Notes: generated by a model not told the origin, from the sequence alone. 36,037 nucleotides of DNA from CAKSST01 sp045535505 (GCA_045535505.1 JAZSLU010000029.1:1-36037), one strand, 5' to 3'. Counted from the stretch's first letter, positions 7,123 through 16,233 are shown. Program-made: numbers and translations.

Positions 7123-8065
7123 AAAAACAACCATTGGCGGACAGGCTCTTATTGAGGGCATTATGATGAAAGGCCCCCACAAAACCGTAATGGCTGTGCG
7201 TACACAAGACGGCAGTATTACCACCGAAGAGGTTAAAGAGGCTCGTATAAAAGAAAAGTTTAAAATTCTTGCCTTGCCGATTTTGCGCGGCATTGTGGGT
7301 TTTATTGAATCTTTGTTTTACGGCTATAAAGCATTAATGCGCTCTGCCGACCTTTCGGGTTTTACCGAGCTTGAAGAAGCCACCGAAGATAAACCCGCCC
7401 AGAAACTGTCGGGCGGTCTTATGGCGATTATTACTATGATTGCGCTCGTTTTAGGTTTGGCGTTGGCGCTGGGGCTTTTTATTTATCTGCCTGCTTTGTT
7501 GTTTGATTTTATTAATAAATATGTTTTTATGGGCACCATTACCGCAATCAAGGGCTTGTTTGAAGGAATTATTAAAATGCTCGTGTTTGTGGCGTATGTT
7601 TGGGTAGTATCTCGCACAAAAGATATTAAACGTGTGTTTATGTATCACGGCGCAGAGCATAAAACCATTTTTTGCTATGAAGCAGGGCTAGAGCTAACAC
7701 CCGAAAATGCCACAACACAAAAACGATTCCATCCCAGATGCGGCACATCATTTATGATTTTAATGCTGGTTGTCAGCATTCTTATATCGTCGCTTGTTAT
7801 GATTATTTATCCACCCATTACAACCAACCGTTTACTTTGGGTTGCAGTTAAACTTTTACTTGTTCCAATAACTGTGGGTTTGGGATACGAGCTTATTCGC
7901 TTTTGCGGAAAATTCGATAACACGCTTACCCGCATAATTTCCGCACCGGGCATGTGGTTGCAACACTTAACTACCGCAGAGCCTACCGAAGATATGCTCC
8001 AAATTGCTATTGAGGCGCTAAAAAGCGTTATTCCCGAGAACGAAAATGATGATAACTGGCAATAA
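7115..8065 (+). CDS. yqhQ: DUF1385 family membrane protein (YqhQ)
   Basis: A 316-aa protein of the DUF1385/YqhQ family, which is conserved in Firmicutes and lacks an established function. The hallmark N-terminus is GGQALIEGIMMKGP, followed by LRGIVGFIESLFYGYKALMRSA. Membrane segments lie at about 95-125, 135-165, 220-245 and 250-275. The conserved AEHKTIFCYE (about 190-199) and RCGTSFM (210-216) motifs contain His and Cys residues. A prmC gene directly downstream, overlapping here by 20 nt, is the usual neighbour in Bacilli and Clostridia. It starts inside the end of the kinase gene, behind GAGGAG. Confidence 0.92.
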   Translation: MSKKTTIGGQALIEGIMMKGPHKTVMAVRTQDGSITTEEVKEARIKEKFKILALPILRGIVGFIESLFYGYKALMRSADLSGFTELEEATEDKPAQKLSGGLMAIITMIALVLGLALALGLFIYLPALLFDFINKYVFMGTITAIKGLFEGIIKMLVFVAYVWVVSRTKDIKRVFMYHGAEHKTIFCYEAGLELTPENATTQKRFHPRCGTSFMILMLVVSILISSLVMIIYPPITTNRLLWVAVKLLLVPITVGLGYELIRFCGKFDNTLTRIISAPGMWLQHLTTAEPTEDMLQIAIEALKSVIPENENDDNWQ

Positions 8066-8831
8066 TTTTGATTTACGAAAAAAAGTTAAAGCTCGTTTAG
8101 AGCAAGGCGGTATCGAGTTTGCCGATTTTGAAGCAAATCAGCTGGTCGCCACGTTTTCTGACGGCCAGTTAGAAACCGCACTTTGCCGCCGCCTTAGCGG
8201 TGAGCCTTTACAATATATATTGGGCGAGTGGGAATTTTACGGCATTACTTTAAAATGTGACAGCCGTGCTCTTATTCCCCGTGCAGACACCGAAACCCTT
8301 GTTGACCAAAGCCTTGCCTTTTTAAAAAATAAAAGCCAGGCAAAAATTATTGACGTTTGCTCTGGAACGGGGTGCATTGCCCTCGCAGTAGCAAAACACA
8401 GCGGTTTTGAGGTTATGGCACTTGAAAAATATGACCAAACCTATAACCTTTTGTGTGAAAACATAAAACTTTGCGGTTTAAACGTTAAAGCAATAAAAGG
8501 TGATTTGTTTGACGGCATCGACCAAAAATTTGATTTGATTGTTAGCAACCCGCCATACATTCCTGCAAAGGATATTGACACCTTGCAAAAAGAGGTTGGC
8601 TTTGAGCCAAAAGCCGCACTCGACGGTGGTGCTGATGGGCTTGACTTTTACCGAGCTCTTGCAAAAATATGGGTGCCTTGCCTAAACAGCGGTGGTATGC
8701 TTGCGGTTGAAATCGGTATCGGTCAAGAAAATGACGTGAAAGCCCTTTTTGAAAAAGCGAACCTTAAAGACATACGTTTTTATAAAGATTTATGTGGTAT
8801 TATCCGCGTTGTTAGCGGTTTGAAATATTAA
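8046..8831 (+). CDS. prmC: Peptide chain release factor N5-glutamine methyltransferase
   Basis: PrmC methylates the glutamine of the GGQ motif in release factors RF1 and RF2 using S-adenosylmethionine. The 261-aa protein has the helical N-terminal domain (about 1-75), then the methyltransferase fold with IDVCSGTGCIALA (motif I, about 102-114) and the substrate-gripping NPPY (about 168-171). The start is the double ATG at 8046/8049. The usual partner prfA is not in the window. Confidence 0.94.
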   Translation: MMITGNNFDLRKKVKARLEQGGIEFADFEANQLVATFSDGQLETALCRRLSGEPLQYILGEWEFYGITLKCDSRALIPRADTETLVDQSLAFLKNKSQAKIIDVCSGTGCIALAVAKHSGFEVMALEKYDQTYNLLCENIKLCGLNVKAIKGDLFDGIDQKFDLIVSNPPYIPAKDIDTLQKEVGFEPKAALDGGADGLDFYRALAKIWVPCLNSGGMLAVEIGIGQENDVKALFEKANLKDIRFYKDLCGIIRVVSGLKY

Positions 8832-8861
8832 AAGCATTTATCAGAAAGTGAGAGAAAATAT

Positions 8862-9965
8862 ATGGCTGACGAAAAAATTAAAGCACTTGATAACGCTCTG
8901 GCTCAAATTGAAAAACAGTTTGGTAAAGGCAGCGTAATGTATTTGGGCAAAAACGCCGCAATGCAGGTTGACGCTATCCCTACCGGCTCTTTGGCGCTTG
9001 ACTATGCTTTGGGTATCGGCGGTGTCCCCCGTGGCAGAATCGTAGAAATTTATGGTCCTGAATCAAGCGGTAAAACCACCGTTGCTTTGCACATTGTTGC
9101 CGAGGCACAAAAACAGGGCGGTATGGCGGCTTTTATTGACGTCGAACACGCTCTCGATCCTGTTTATGCAAGAAATTTGGGTGTTGATACCGAATCGTTG
9201 CTTGTTTCACAGCCCGATACAGGTGAACAAGCACTCGAAATCACCGAGGCGCTCGTTCGCTCATGCGCTCTCGACTGCATTATTGTTGACTCGGTTGCCG
9301 CCCTTGTTCCCCGAGCTGAAATTGAGGGCGAAATGGGCGACTCTCTGCCGGGCCTTCACGCACGTCTTATGTCACAGGCGTTAAGAAAACTTACAGGCGC
9401 AATTTCAAAATCAAACTGTGTTGTAATCTTCATTAACCAGCTTCGTGAAAAGGTTGGCGTTATGTACGGCAACCCCGAGGTTACTACTGGCGGCAGAGCA
9501 TTAAAATTTTATTCAAGCGTTCGTCTTGACATTCGCCGCACCGATACCATTAAAAACGGCACCGAAACTGTAGGCAACCACATTAAAGCAAAGGTTGTTA
9601 AAAACAAGGTTGCTCCCCCTTTCCGTATTGCCGAGTTTGACATTATGTACGGCACAGGCATCTCACGCGAAAGCGAACTTATTGAGATGGCTATAAAATA
9701 TGAAATTTTACGTCGTTCAGGCGCTTGGATTTATTACGGTGAAGACCGCATTAGCCAAGGCAAAGACAACGCACGTAAATTGCTTTTAGAACGACCTGAA
9801 CTTGCAGCCGAAATTGAAACAAAAATTCGCGAGGCTATGTCGGCAGACTTTAACGGCACTACCACCTCACCCGCACCGCAAGAAATGCCCGACCTTGCCG
9901 AAGAGGCTACTGTTGCCGCCCCCAAGCGCCGCATCAACATTGACGTTGCGGTTGACGACGAATAA
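8862..9965 (+). CDS. recA: Recombinase RecA
   Basis: RecA is the ATP-dependent strand-exchange recombinase and SOS co-protease. At 367 aa it has Walker A GPESSGKTT at 65-73, loop L1 region PRAEIEGEMGD, loop L2 region INQLREKVGVMYGNPEVTTGG and a proline/acidic C-terminal tail. The start ATG follows GTGAG. It shares a 1-nt TAATG overlap with recX. No SOS operator of the GAAC-N4-GTTC type is visible in the 30-nt gap before it, so expression may come mainly from read-through of the upstream operon. Confidence 0.98.
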   Translation: MADEKIKALDNALAQIEKQFGKGSVMYLGKNAAMQVDAIPTGSLALDYALGIGGVPRGRIVEIYGPESSGKTTVALHIVAEAQKQGGMAAFIDVEHALDPVYARNLGVDTESLLVSQPDTGEQALEITEALVRSCALDCIIVDSVAALVPRAEIEGEMGDSLPGLHARLMSQALRKLTGAISKSNCVVIFINQLREKVGVMYGNPEVTTGGRALKFYSSVRLDIRRTDTIKNGTETVGNHIKAKVVKNKVAPPFRIAEFDIMYGTGISRESELIEMAIKYEILRRSGAWIYYGEDRISQGKDNARKLLLERPELAAEIETKIREAMSADFNGTTTSPAPQEMPDLAEEATVAAPKRRINIDVAVDDE

Positions 9966-10585
9966 TGAAAATTTTTTCTCTGTGTCGCATAAAAGGCGCT
10001 ATGCTTCGCATCACTTTTGACAACCAGCAAAGCATTGACCTTGACCGCGACGTAGCTTTGCAGTATGGCTTTTGCGAAAATAAAGACGTCACCGATGCCG
10101 AGCTTGAAAAGGTTGTAAAGGCATCCGCTCTTGCACGTGCAAAAAGCCGTGCATTGTGGTATTTAAGCCGTGGTGACTGCTCAAAAAGAGCAATGTCGCA
10201 AAAACTGGCTCGTGCAGGATTTTCTGATGACGTTTGCTTTGAGGTTGTTCAAACCCTTGTCAGATTAGGTCTTATAAATGACCAAGCCTTTGCCGAGCGT
10301 TTGGCTCAAAATATGGCACAAAAAAATTATTCGTCAAGGCAAATCCTTGCAAAGCTGTACGAAAAACAAATTCCTGCCGAAATTGCAAAGCAGGTTGTGC
10401 TTGACACGCCAGTCGATGCAAAATCGGCAATAAAAACAATAATAGAAAAAAAGTATGCTACAAAAATCAATGACAAAAACAAACGTCAGTCAGTTTTTGC
10501 GGCATTGGCACGAAAAGGCTTCGCTATTGACGATATAAAAACCGTTATGCGAGAATTTGACGACAATTTTTATTACGAGGACTGA
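9965..10585 (+). CDS. recX: Regulatory protein RecX
   Basis: RecX binds RecA filaments and limits their activity. The 206-aa protein has the three-helix repeat pattern of the family (ALWYLSRGDCSKRAMSQKL; VQTLVRLGLINDQAFAERLAQ; SRQILAKLYEKQIPAEIAKQ). It begins within the recA stop codon (TAATG), so it relies on translational coupling; an internal ATG at 10001 is a possible alternative. Length is normal for Firmicutes. Confidence 0.9.
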   Translation: MKIFSLCRIKGAMLRITFDNQQSIDLDRDVALQYGFCENKDVTDAELEKVVKASALARAKSRALWYLSRGDCSKRAMSQKLARAGFSDDVCFEVVQTLVRLGLINDQAFAERLAQNMAQKNYSSRQILAKLYEKQIPAEIAKQVVLDTPVDAKSAIKTIIEKKYATKINDKNKRQSVFAALARKGFAIDDIKTVMREFDDNFYYED

Positions 10586-10589
10586 ATAT

Positions 10590-11915
10590 ATGGCACATAA
10601 AGTTGCGCTGGTTTCGCTGGGCTGTCCCAAAAACCAGATTGACGCAGAAATTCTGCTTGCATATCTTCAAGACGGCGGGTTTGAGTTAACCCCAAACGAA
10701 GATGAAGCAGACGTTATCATAATAAACACATGCGGTTTTATTGAGGATGCAAAGCAAGAGTCTATTGATGCGATACTTGATTGCGCAGCTCATAAAGAAA
10801 ATGGCAATTTAAAGGTTTTGGCGGTTACAGGTTGTCTTGCCGAGCGTTACAAAGACGAAGTAACCAAAGAAATCCCCGAGGTTGACCTTTGTATAGGTCT
10901 TGGCTCAAACAAAGATATTGTAAAACTTATAAAAGATGCATTAAACGGCAACTGCAAAAACTCATACGGTCCCAAGAGCGACCTGCCTTTAAGCGCAAAA
11001 CGAGTGCTTAGCGGTACCCCTTACAGCGCTTGCTTAAAAATTGCCGAGGGTTGTAACAATAGATGTGCCTTTTGCGCCATTCCTTATATTCGGGGGGCTT
11101 TTCGCAGCCGCAGTTTAGAAGATATAATAAACGAAGCAACCACCCTTGCAAACAGCGGTATAACCGAGTTGACACTTGTAGCGCAAGATACAACCTGCTG
11201 GGGTATTGACATTTATAACAAGCCATCACTTGAGATTTTATTGCGAGAGCTGTGTAAAATTGAAAAACTGCATTGGATACGCATTTTATACGCCTATCCC
11301 GATAAAATTTCAGACGAGCTTTTGCAAGAGATTGCAAAACAAGATAAAATAGTAAAATATTTAGATGTTCCGGTTCAGCATTGCTCTAAAAAGGTGTTAC
11401 GTGCAATGCACCGTCCGCAAGACAAGCAAGAACTTTGCGCATTGTTTGCTAAAATGCGACAAATTGTTCCAAACATCACCATTAGAACAACGCTTATGGC
11501 GGGTTTCTTTGGTGAAACCGAGCAAGATTTTTGCGAACTCTGCGATTTTGTAAAAGAGGTTGAATTTGACAAAATGGGTTGCTTTGCTTTCTCGCTTGAG
11601 GAGGGCACTCCCGCCGAAAAACTTGACCCCACACCCGACCGCCAAACAGCAGTTTGGCGCGCAGACCATATTATGCGTCTGCAAACCGACATTTCTGAGA
11701 AACTTTGTGCCAAAAAGATGGGTACAATACAAGAAGTCTTGGTTGAGGGATACGATACATACATAAAAATGTATTTTGGCAGAACTGCCGCCGACGCACT
11801 TGATATTGACGGCAAGGTTTTCTTTAAAAGCGACAGCACGGTTAACGCCGGTGATTACATAAATGTAAAAATCACAGATTGTCTTGAATATGATTTATTA
11901 GGAGAAAAAATATAA
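10590..11915 (+). CDS. rimO: Ribosomal protein uS12 methylthiotransferase RimO
   Basis: A radical-SAM enzyme that adds a methylthio group to the conserved Asp of ribosomal protein S12. The N-terminal domain has VSLGCPKNQIDAE and the three cluster cysteines C12, C48 and C82. The radical-SAM core has C155-x3-C159-x2-C162 (AEGCNNRCAFCAIP). A C-terminal TRAM-like domain completes 441 aa. The SLGCPKN signature separates RimO from MiaB. The ATG at 10590 has a GAGGA site 8 nt upstream. The gene shares a TAATG overlap with pgsA. Confidence 0.95.
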   Translation: MAHKVALVSLGCPKNQIDAEILLAYLQDGGFELTPNEDEADVIIINTCGFIEDAKQESIDAILDCAAHKENGNLKVLAVTGCLAERYKDEVTKEIPEVDLCIGLGSNKDIVKLIKDALNGNCKNSYGPKSDLPLSAKRVLSGTPYSACLKIAEGCNNRCAFCAIPYIRGAFRSRSLEDIINEATTLANSGITELTLVAQDTTCWGIDIYNKPSLEILLRELCKIEKLHWIRILYAYPDKISDELLQEIAKQDKIVKYLDVPVQHCSKKVLRAMHRPQDKQELCALFAKMRQIVPNITIRTTLMAGFFGETEQDFCELCDFVKEVEFDKMGCFAFSLEEGTPAEKLDPTPDRQTAVWRADHIMRLQTDISEKLCAKKMGTIQEVLVEGYDTYIKMYFGRTAADALDIDGKVFFKSDSTVNAGDYINVKITDCLEYDLLGEKI

Positions 11916-12496
11916 TGAACACACCAAATAAACTTACCCTTATAAGAATTATTGCAACCCCTCTTTTTATGGCGGCTTTGATGATTAATTTTCCTTTTCA
12001 CTATGCAGTTGCGCTCGTTTTGTTCATCGGCGCATCACTTACTGATATGTGGGACGGCAAATTAGCACGAAAATATAATCTTGTGACAAATTTCGGCAAA
12101 TTTCTTGACCCTCTTGCAGACAAAATGTTAACAACTGCCGCCCTTTTAGGCTTTATTGCACTCGGCATTGGTTTTGAGATTACCTGGATAACCTTTATCG
12201 TGCTTTTCAGAGAGTTTGCAATTTCTTCTGTCCGTTTGGTTTCTGTTTCAAGCGGCGGCAAGGTTATTGCCGCAAACATCTGGGGCAAGTTAAAAACCGT
12301 CAGCCAGATGGCAGCCATAATTTTTGCGCTTTTTGCAAAGGTTATCACAGCCGATTTAACACTTGGCGGCGCCTTGCTTTCAGGCATTTTTGATATTGTA
12401 ACAAGTGTTTTGCTCTGGGCAAGTGCTGTGCTTTGCATAATTTCGGGCGCAATTTATCTTATTGAGTCGAAAGACTGCATTGACCCTTCAAAATAG
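11915..12496 (+). CDS. pgsA: CDP-diacylglycerol-glycerol-3-phosphate 3-phosphatidyltransferase
   Basis: This integral membrane enzyme makes phosphatidylglycerol phosphate from CDP-diacylglycerol. The CDP-alcohol phosphotransferase motif is complete: D44, D47, G48, A51, R52, G61, D65 and D69. About six hydrophobic helices span 193 aa. A rimO-pgsA-(cinA)-recA grouping is common in Firmicutes; here recA and recX precede rimO. Translation is coupled to rimO by a 1-nt overlap. Confidence 0.94.
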   Translation: MNTPNKLTLIRIIATPLFMAALMINFPFHYAVALVLFIGASLTDMWDGKLARKYNLVTNFGKFLDPLADKMLTTAALLGFIALGIGFEITWITFIVLFREFAISSVRLVSVSSGGKVIAANIWGKLKTVSQMAAIIFALFAKVITADLTLGGALLSGIFDIVTSVLLWASAVLCIISGAIYLIESKDCIDPSK

Positions 12497-12529
12497 AGCC
12501 AGACAGTCAATAAAAAAGGAGTGACGTCT

Positions 12530-13156
12530 TTGTTTAGACGAATTCGCGAAGACGTTGTGGCTGTTCGCGACCGCGACCCAGCCGCAAAAAGTTTTTTAGA
12601 AATATTTTTGCTTTATCCCGGTGTGCGTGCGATAAGAATGCATCGCCGAGCACATTGGTTTTATAAACACAATATGTTTTTTATTGCACGTGCAATTTCA
12701 CAAAGAGCCGTGCGAAAAACAGGCATCGAAATTCACCCCGGCGCCACAATCGGACGCCGTCTGGTTATTGACCACGGAGCCGGTGTGGTTATTGGCGAAA
12801 CTGCCGAAATTGGTGACGATGTTCTTATTTATCAGGGTGTTACCTTGGGCGGTACTGGTAAAGACACAGGCAAACGCCACCCCACCATTGGCAACGGCGT
12901 TATGATTAGTGCACACGCTCAGGTGCTTGGTCCCTTTAAGGTTGGCGACCATGCCCGTATTGCCGCAGGTGCGGTTGTGTTAAAAGAAGTGCCCGAAAAC
13001 AGCACGGTTGTGGGTGTTCCTGCAAGGGTTGTTAAAATTGGCACTCAAAGGGTTGCCGAACTTGACCAAATTCACATTCCCGACCCTGTGTCACAAGAGC
13101 TTTGCCGCTTAGAAAGCAGAATTGCAAAATTAGAAAAAGGATTGCGTGAGGAATAA
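12530..13156 (+). CDS. cysE: Serine O-acetyltransferase
   Basis: CysE acetylates serine with acetyl-CoA, the first step of cysteine synthesis. The N-terminal helical part begins FRRIREDVVAVRDRDPAA, then come left-handed beta-helix hexapeptide repeats with IHPGATIG, VIDHGAGVVIGETA and VTLGGTGK, and a short C-terminal tail. I take the TTG at 12530 as the start: AAGGAG lies 8 nt upstream and the N-terminus then matches the family; the GTG at 12521 overlaps the ribosome site. It abuts cysS with no gap, so cysteine supply and cysteinyl-tRNA charging are co-expressed, as in many Firmicutes. Confidence 0.94.
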   Translation: MFRRIREDVVAVRDRDPAAKSFLEIFLLYPGVRAIRMHRRAHWFYKHNMFFIARAISQRAVRKTGIEIHPGATIGRRLVIDHGAGVVIGETAEIGDDVLIYQGVTLGGTGKDTGKRHPTIGNGVMISAHAQVLGPFKVGDHARIAAGAVVLKEVPENSTVVGVPARVVKIGTQRVAELDQIHIPDPVSQELCRLESRIAKLEKGLREE

Positions 13157-14536
13157 ATGAAAATTTACAACACACTTACACGAAAAAAAGAAGAATTAGT
13201 TACCGTTGAAGACGGCGTTGTCCGCATTTATGCCTGCGGCCCCACCGTTTACAACTTTATTCATATCGGCAACGCACGTCCCCTTTGCGTTTTCGACGTT
13301 TTGCGCCGTTATCTTGAATGGCGTGGCTGGAAGGTAATTTTTGTTCAAAACTTTACCGACGTTGACGATAAGCTTATCAAAAAAGCAAATGAAGAGGGTA
13401 TCACCGTTCCCGAGGTTGCCGAGCGCTATATTGCAGAGTTCTGGACCGACTCAAACGGTATGAATGTACGTAAAGCAACCGTACACCCCCGCGCAACCGA
13501 GCATATTGATGAAATTATTAACATTATCAGCGCCCTTATTGAAAAAGGCTTTGCTTATGTTTCAAACGGCGATGTTTATTTTAGAACGGCAAAATTTGAG
13601 CAGTACGGCAAACTTTCACATCATCCTATGGATGAGCTTCGTGCGGGTGCTCGTATTGAGGTTTCTGATATTAAGGAAGACCCCATGGATTTTTGCCTTT
13701 GGAAAGCCGCAAAACCCGGTGAACCCGCTTGGGAATCACCTTTCAGTTTAGGCCGTCCCGGTTGGCATATTGAATGTTCGGCAATGTCGGGTAAATATCT
13801 TGGCAAAACTGTTGACATTCATTGTGGCGGTCAAGACCTTATTTTCCCCCACCACGAAAACGAAATTGCACAGTCAGAGTGCGCCAACGGATGCGACTTT
13901 GCGCATTATTGGATGCACAACGGCTATATCAATGTTGATAACCGTAAAATGAGTAAATCTCTTGGCAATTTCTTTACAGTTCGTGAGGTTGCAAACCAGT
14001 ACGGCTATGAGCCTATTCGCTATTTGATGATTTCTTCACATTATAGAAGCCCCATTTCATACAGCGTTGACGTGCTTTTGCAGGGCAAAAACGCATTACA
14101 ACGTCTTTACAACTGCCGTGCAGACCTTGAGTTTGCCATTTCTCACGCAAAAGACGGCGGCGAAAAACCCGCTTTCATTCAGACACATATTGATAAGTTT
14201 ATTGAAAGCATGGATGACGACCTTAACACTGCCGATGCTATTGCCGCATTATTTGGTCTTGTTAAGGACATTAACCTGCTTATTGCCGACGGCGCAGGTA
14301 AGGAGTCTCTTGTTGCTTGTCAACAGGCTTTCAACGAGCTTTGCGAGGTGCTTGGTCTTTGCTATGTAAAAGCAGACGATAATCTCGACGCAGAGGTTGA
14401 AGCGCTTATTGCACAGCGTACAGAAGCAAGAAAGGCAAAAAACTTTGCCCTTGCCGACCAAATTCGTGACCAGCTTAAAGAAATGGGTATCACACTGGAA
14501 GATACAAAAGACGGCGTTAAATGGAGTAAAAACTAA
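13157..14536 (+). CDS. cysS: Cysteinyl-tRNA synthetase
   Basis: A class I synthetase that charges tRNA-Cys. It shows the HIGN version of the HIGH motif (HIGNARPLCVFD, about 36), zinc-binding Cys27, Cys205 and the HHENEIAQSE region, and the KMSKSLGN loop near residue 264. At 459 aa it is full length. It starts immediately after the cysE stop. No T-box leader is visible, as expected for an internal operon gene. Confidence 0.97.
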   Translation: MKIYNTLTRKKEELVTVEDGVVRIYACGPTVYNFIHIGNARPLCVFDVLRRYLEWRGWKVIFVQNFTDVDDKLIKKANEEGITVPEVAERYIAEFWTDSNGMNVRKATVHPRATEHIDEIINIISALIEKGFAYVSNGDVYFRTAKFEQYGKLSHHPMDELRAGARIEVSDIKEDPMDFCLWKAAKPGEPAWESPFSLGRPGWHIECSAMSGKYLGKTVDIHCGGQDLIFPHHENEIAQSECANGCDFAHYWMHNGYINVDNRKMSKSLGNFFTVREVANQYGYEPIRYLMISSHYRSPISYSVDVLLQGKNALQRLYNCRADLEFAISHAKDGGEKPAFIQTHIDKFIESMDDDLNTADAIAALFGLVKDINLLIADGAGKESLVACQQAFNELCEVLGLCYVKADDNLDAEVEALIAQRTEARKAKNFALADQIRDQLKEMGITLEDTKDGVKWSKN

Positions 14537-14582
14537 CTTTTTATTGCATTTTGCAAGGATAAATTACCTTTGGGTGATAAAA

Positions 14583-15248
14583 ATGAGCGAAAACATAACC
14601 TTGGAACGCATTAGCAAAAACATTGGCGTTTATATTTCAAAGGAGCACCGCTTCGGTACAGATGCGGTACTCCTTGCTGATTTTTGTAATGTAAAACCAT
14701 CCGATACGGCTTATGACCTTGGCACAGGCACAGGTATTATCCCTATGCGCTGGTTATCAGGTGCAACACCGCCAAAAAGCGTTACGGGAATTGATATAAG
14801 CCAAGCGGCTTGTAATTTGGCGCAAAAATCTGCCGACGAGTTTGCAAATGGCAAATTTAGGGTTATAAACACCAACCTTTGCGACTATAAGTTGGCAAAC
14901 GGCGAAAAAGAGGTCACTCTTGTCAGCTGTAACCCGCCTTATTTTAAAAAAGGCAGTGGCGAACAGCGCAAAGGCGACGAATATGTTGCACGATGTGAAG
15001 CCGAGTGCAATTTGTTTGATATTGCGGCTTGTGCGGCAAGGCTTTTGAAATATGGCGGCAGATTTTGCATTTGTCACCGCCCCGACCGCCTTGTTGACGT
15101 TTTTGAGGCTATGCGTGCCAACAAAATTGAACCAAAACGATTGCAGATTGCAACCGCAGGCAACCAAAACCGTGCTTTTTTGGTGCTTGTTGAGGGCAGA
15201 AAAGGCGGTAATGCAGGTCTTACCGTTATGGACACTATAAAAGTATAA
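14583..15248 (+). CDS. tRNA1(Val) (adenine-N6)-methyltransferase-like (TrmN6/YabB)
   Basis: A 221-aa SAM-dependent methyltransferase with YDLGTGTGIIPM (motif I) and a SCNPPYFKKGSG NPPY motif, as in the TrmN6/YabB family that modifies A37 of certain tRNAs. The N-terminal ISKEHRFGTDAVLLADF is typical of the family. The ATG at 14583 is used; an open frame extends upstream into cysS but has no family homology. The neighbour rsmI is the expected partner (a yabB-yazA-yabC cluster in Bacillus), though the GIY-YIG gene is missing here. The exact tRNA target is inferred. Confidence 0.87.
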   Translation: MSENITLERISKNIGVYISKEHRFGTDAVLLADFCNVKPSDTAYDLGTGTGIIPMRWLSGATPPKSVTGIDISQAACNLAQKSADEFANGKFRVINTNLCDYKLANGEKEVTLVSCNPPYFKKGSGEQRKGDEYVARCEAECNLFDIAACAARLLKYGGRFCICHRPDRLVDVFEAMRANKIEPKRLQIATAGNQNRAFLVLVEGRKGGNAGLTVMDTIKV

Positions 15249-15262
15249 AGGATAAAGATAAA

Positions 15263-16087
15263 ATGTCAGGAAAGTTATATGTTGTAGGTACACCGCTTGG
15301 CAATTTAAGCGATTTTTCACCCCGTGCAAAAGAAACTTTGGCGCAGGTTGATTTTATATGCGCCGAAGACACCAGAGTTACATCAAAACTTTTATCTGCA
15401 TTCGATATAAAACAAAAAACCGTAAGCTACCACGAGCATAACGAGGCGCAAAGTCGTGCCGAAATTATAAATCGTTTAGAAGCGGGACAAACAGCGGCGC
15501 TTTGTACTGATGCGGGTATGCCCGCAATATCCGACCCCGGACGAGAACTTGTTTATGAGTGCCGCCAACGTGGTATTGCGGTTGAAACAGTGCCGGGTCC
15601 CACCGCCCTTACAACAGCCCTTGCGGCAAGTGGAATGAACTGTTCGCGCTTTTGCTTCGAGGGTTTTATGTCAACCTCTAAAAAAGAAAGACTTATCCAC
15701 CTTTGCGAACTTAAATCAGAAAAACGAACTATGGTGTTTTACGAAGCACCCCACCGTCTGCTTGACACCTTAAAAGAAATGCTTACAACCTTCGGCAACC
15801 GAGAAATTGCGATTGCTCGTGAGCTTACTAAGCTACATGAGGAAATTATAAACACCACCCTTGAGGATGCTGTAAAAGCATACCAAGAGAATGCACCAAA
15901 GGGAGAATTTGTGCTTATTGTCGGTGGCGCAAAGTGCGAAAAAGAACAAATGACCTTGGAGGATGCGGTAGCACTTGCTAAAAATTATGTTAACCAAGGT
16001 TCTTCCCCCACCTATGCCGCCAAAGCCGCCGCTTTGGAAAGCGGATTTAAAAAAGGGGATATCTACAATCATTTGATAAACAAATGA
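15263..16087 (+). CDS. rsmI: 16S rRNA (cytidine-2'-O)-methyltransferase RsmI
   Basis: RsmI methylates the ribose of C1402 in 16S rRNA. The 274-aa protein has the tetrapyrrole-methylase fold: LYVVGTPLGNLSDFSPRA at the N-terminus, CAEDTRVTSKLL, ALCTDAGMPAISDPG, VPGPTALTTALAASG and MVFYEAPHRL. The C-terminal helical domain is present. It is the last gene of the long plus-strand run and is followed by repeat copy B and a terminator. Confidence 0.95.
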   Translation: MSGKLYVVGTPLGNLSDFSPRAKETLAQVDFICAEDTRVTSKLLSAFDIKQKTVSYHEHNEAQSRAEIINRLEAGQTAALCTDAGMPAISDPGRELVYECRQRGIAVETVPGPTALTTALAASGMNCSRFCFEGFMSTSKKERLIHLCELKSEKRTMVFYEAPHRLLDTLKEMLTTFGNREIAIARELTKLHEEIINTTLEDAVKAYQENAPKGEFVLIVGGAKCEKEQMTLEDAVALAKNYVNQGSSPTYAAKAAALESGFKKGDIYNHLINK

Positions 16088-16095
16088 TTGTAGAT

Positions 16096-16128
16096 AAATG
16101 CAAAATTAACGTGTGCCTCCCGGCACGG
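16096..16128 (+). repeat. Dispersed intergenic repeat, copy B
   Basis: AAATGCAAAATTAACG is followed by a GTGCC/GGCAC hairpin, related to copies at 611-648, 16272-16309 (opposite strand) and 35878-35921. It sits between the rsmI stop and its terminator. Confidence 0.55.
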
Positions 16129-16138
16129 ATTATAAAGC

Positions 16139-16168
16139 AATGCCCAACTTCAAAAAAAGTTGGGCATT
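16139..16168 (+). terminator. Terminator of the lipoprotein-rsmI operon
   Basis: A 12-bp perfect stem (16139-16150 with 16157-16168) has an A-rich loop; the sequence after it is T-rich (TATGTTTTG). Confidence 0.7.
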
Positions 16169-16184
16169 ATGTTTTGCAATTAAA

Positions 16185-16206
16185 ATATAACCATTTTTGG
16201 TTATAT
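16185..16206. other. Perfect 9-bp inverted repeat
   Basis: ATATAACCA, TTTT loop, TGGTTATAT. It is AT-rich and has no T tract, so it is unlikely to be a terminator. It lies in the convergent gap between rsmI and serS. Confidence 0.5.
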
Positions 16207-16233
16207 AAACAAAAAATGATAACTGTTAAAATA

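Noticed and set aside
10557..10589. Longer start for rimO
   Set aside because: It overlaps recX, and the ribosome site GAGGA fits the ATG at 10590.
14397..14582. Upstream extension of the trmN6-like frame into cysS
   Set aside because: It would overlap cysS by 140 nt. The family N-terminus begins at the ATG at 14583.
14757..15329. 190-aa antisense ORF over the trmN6-like gene
   Set aside because: The opposite frame carries a clear methyltransferase with NPPY. This frame has no ribosome site or motif.
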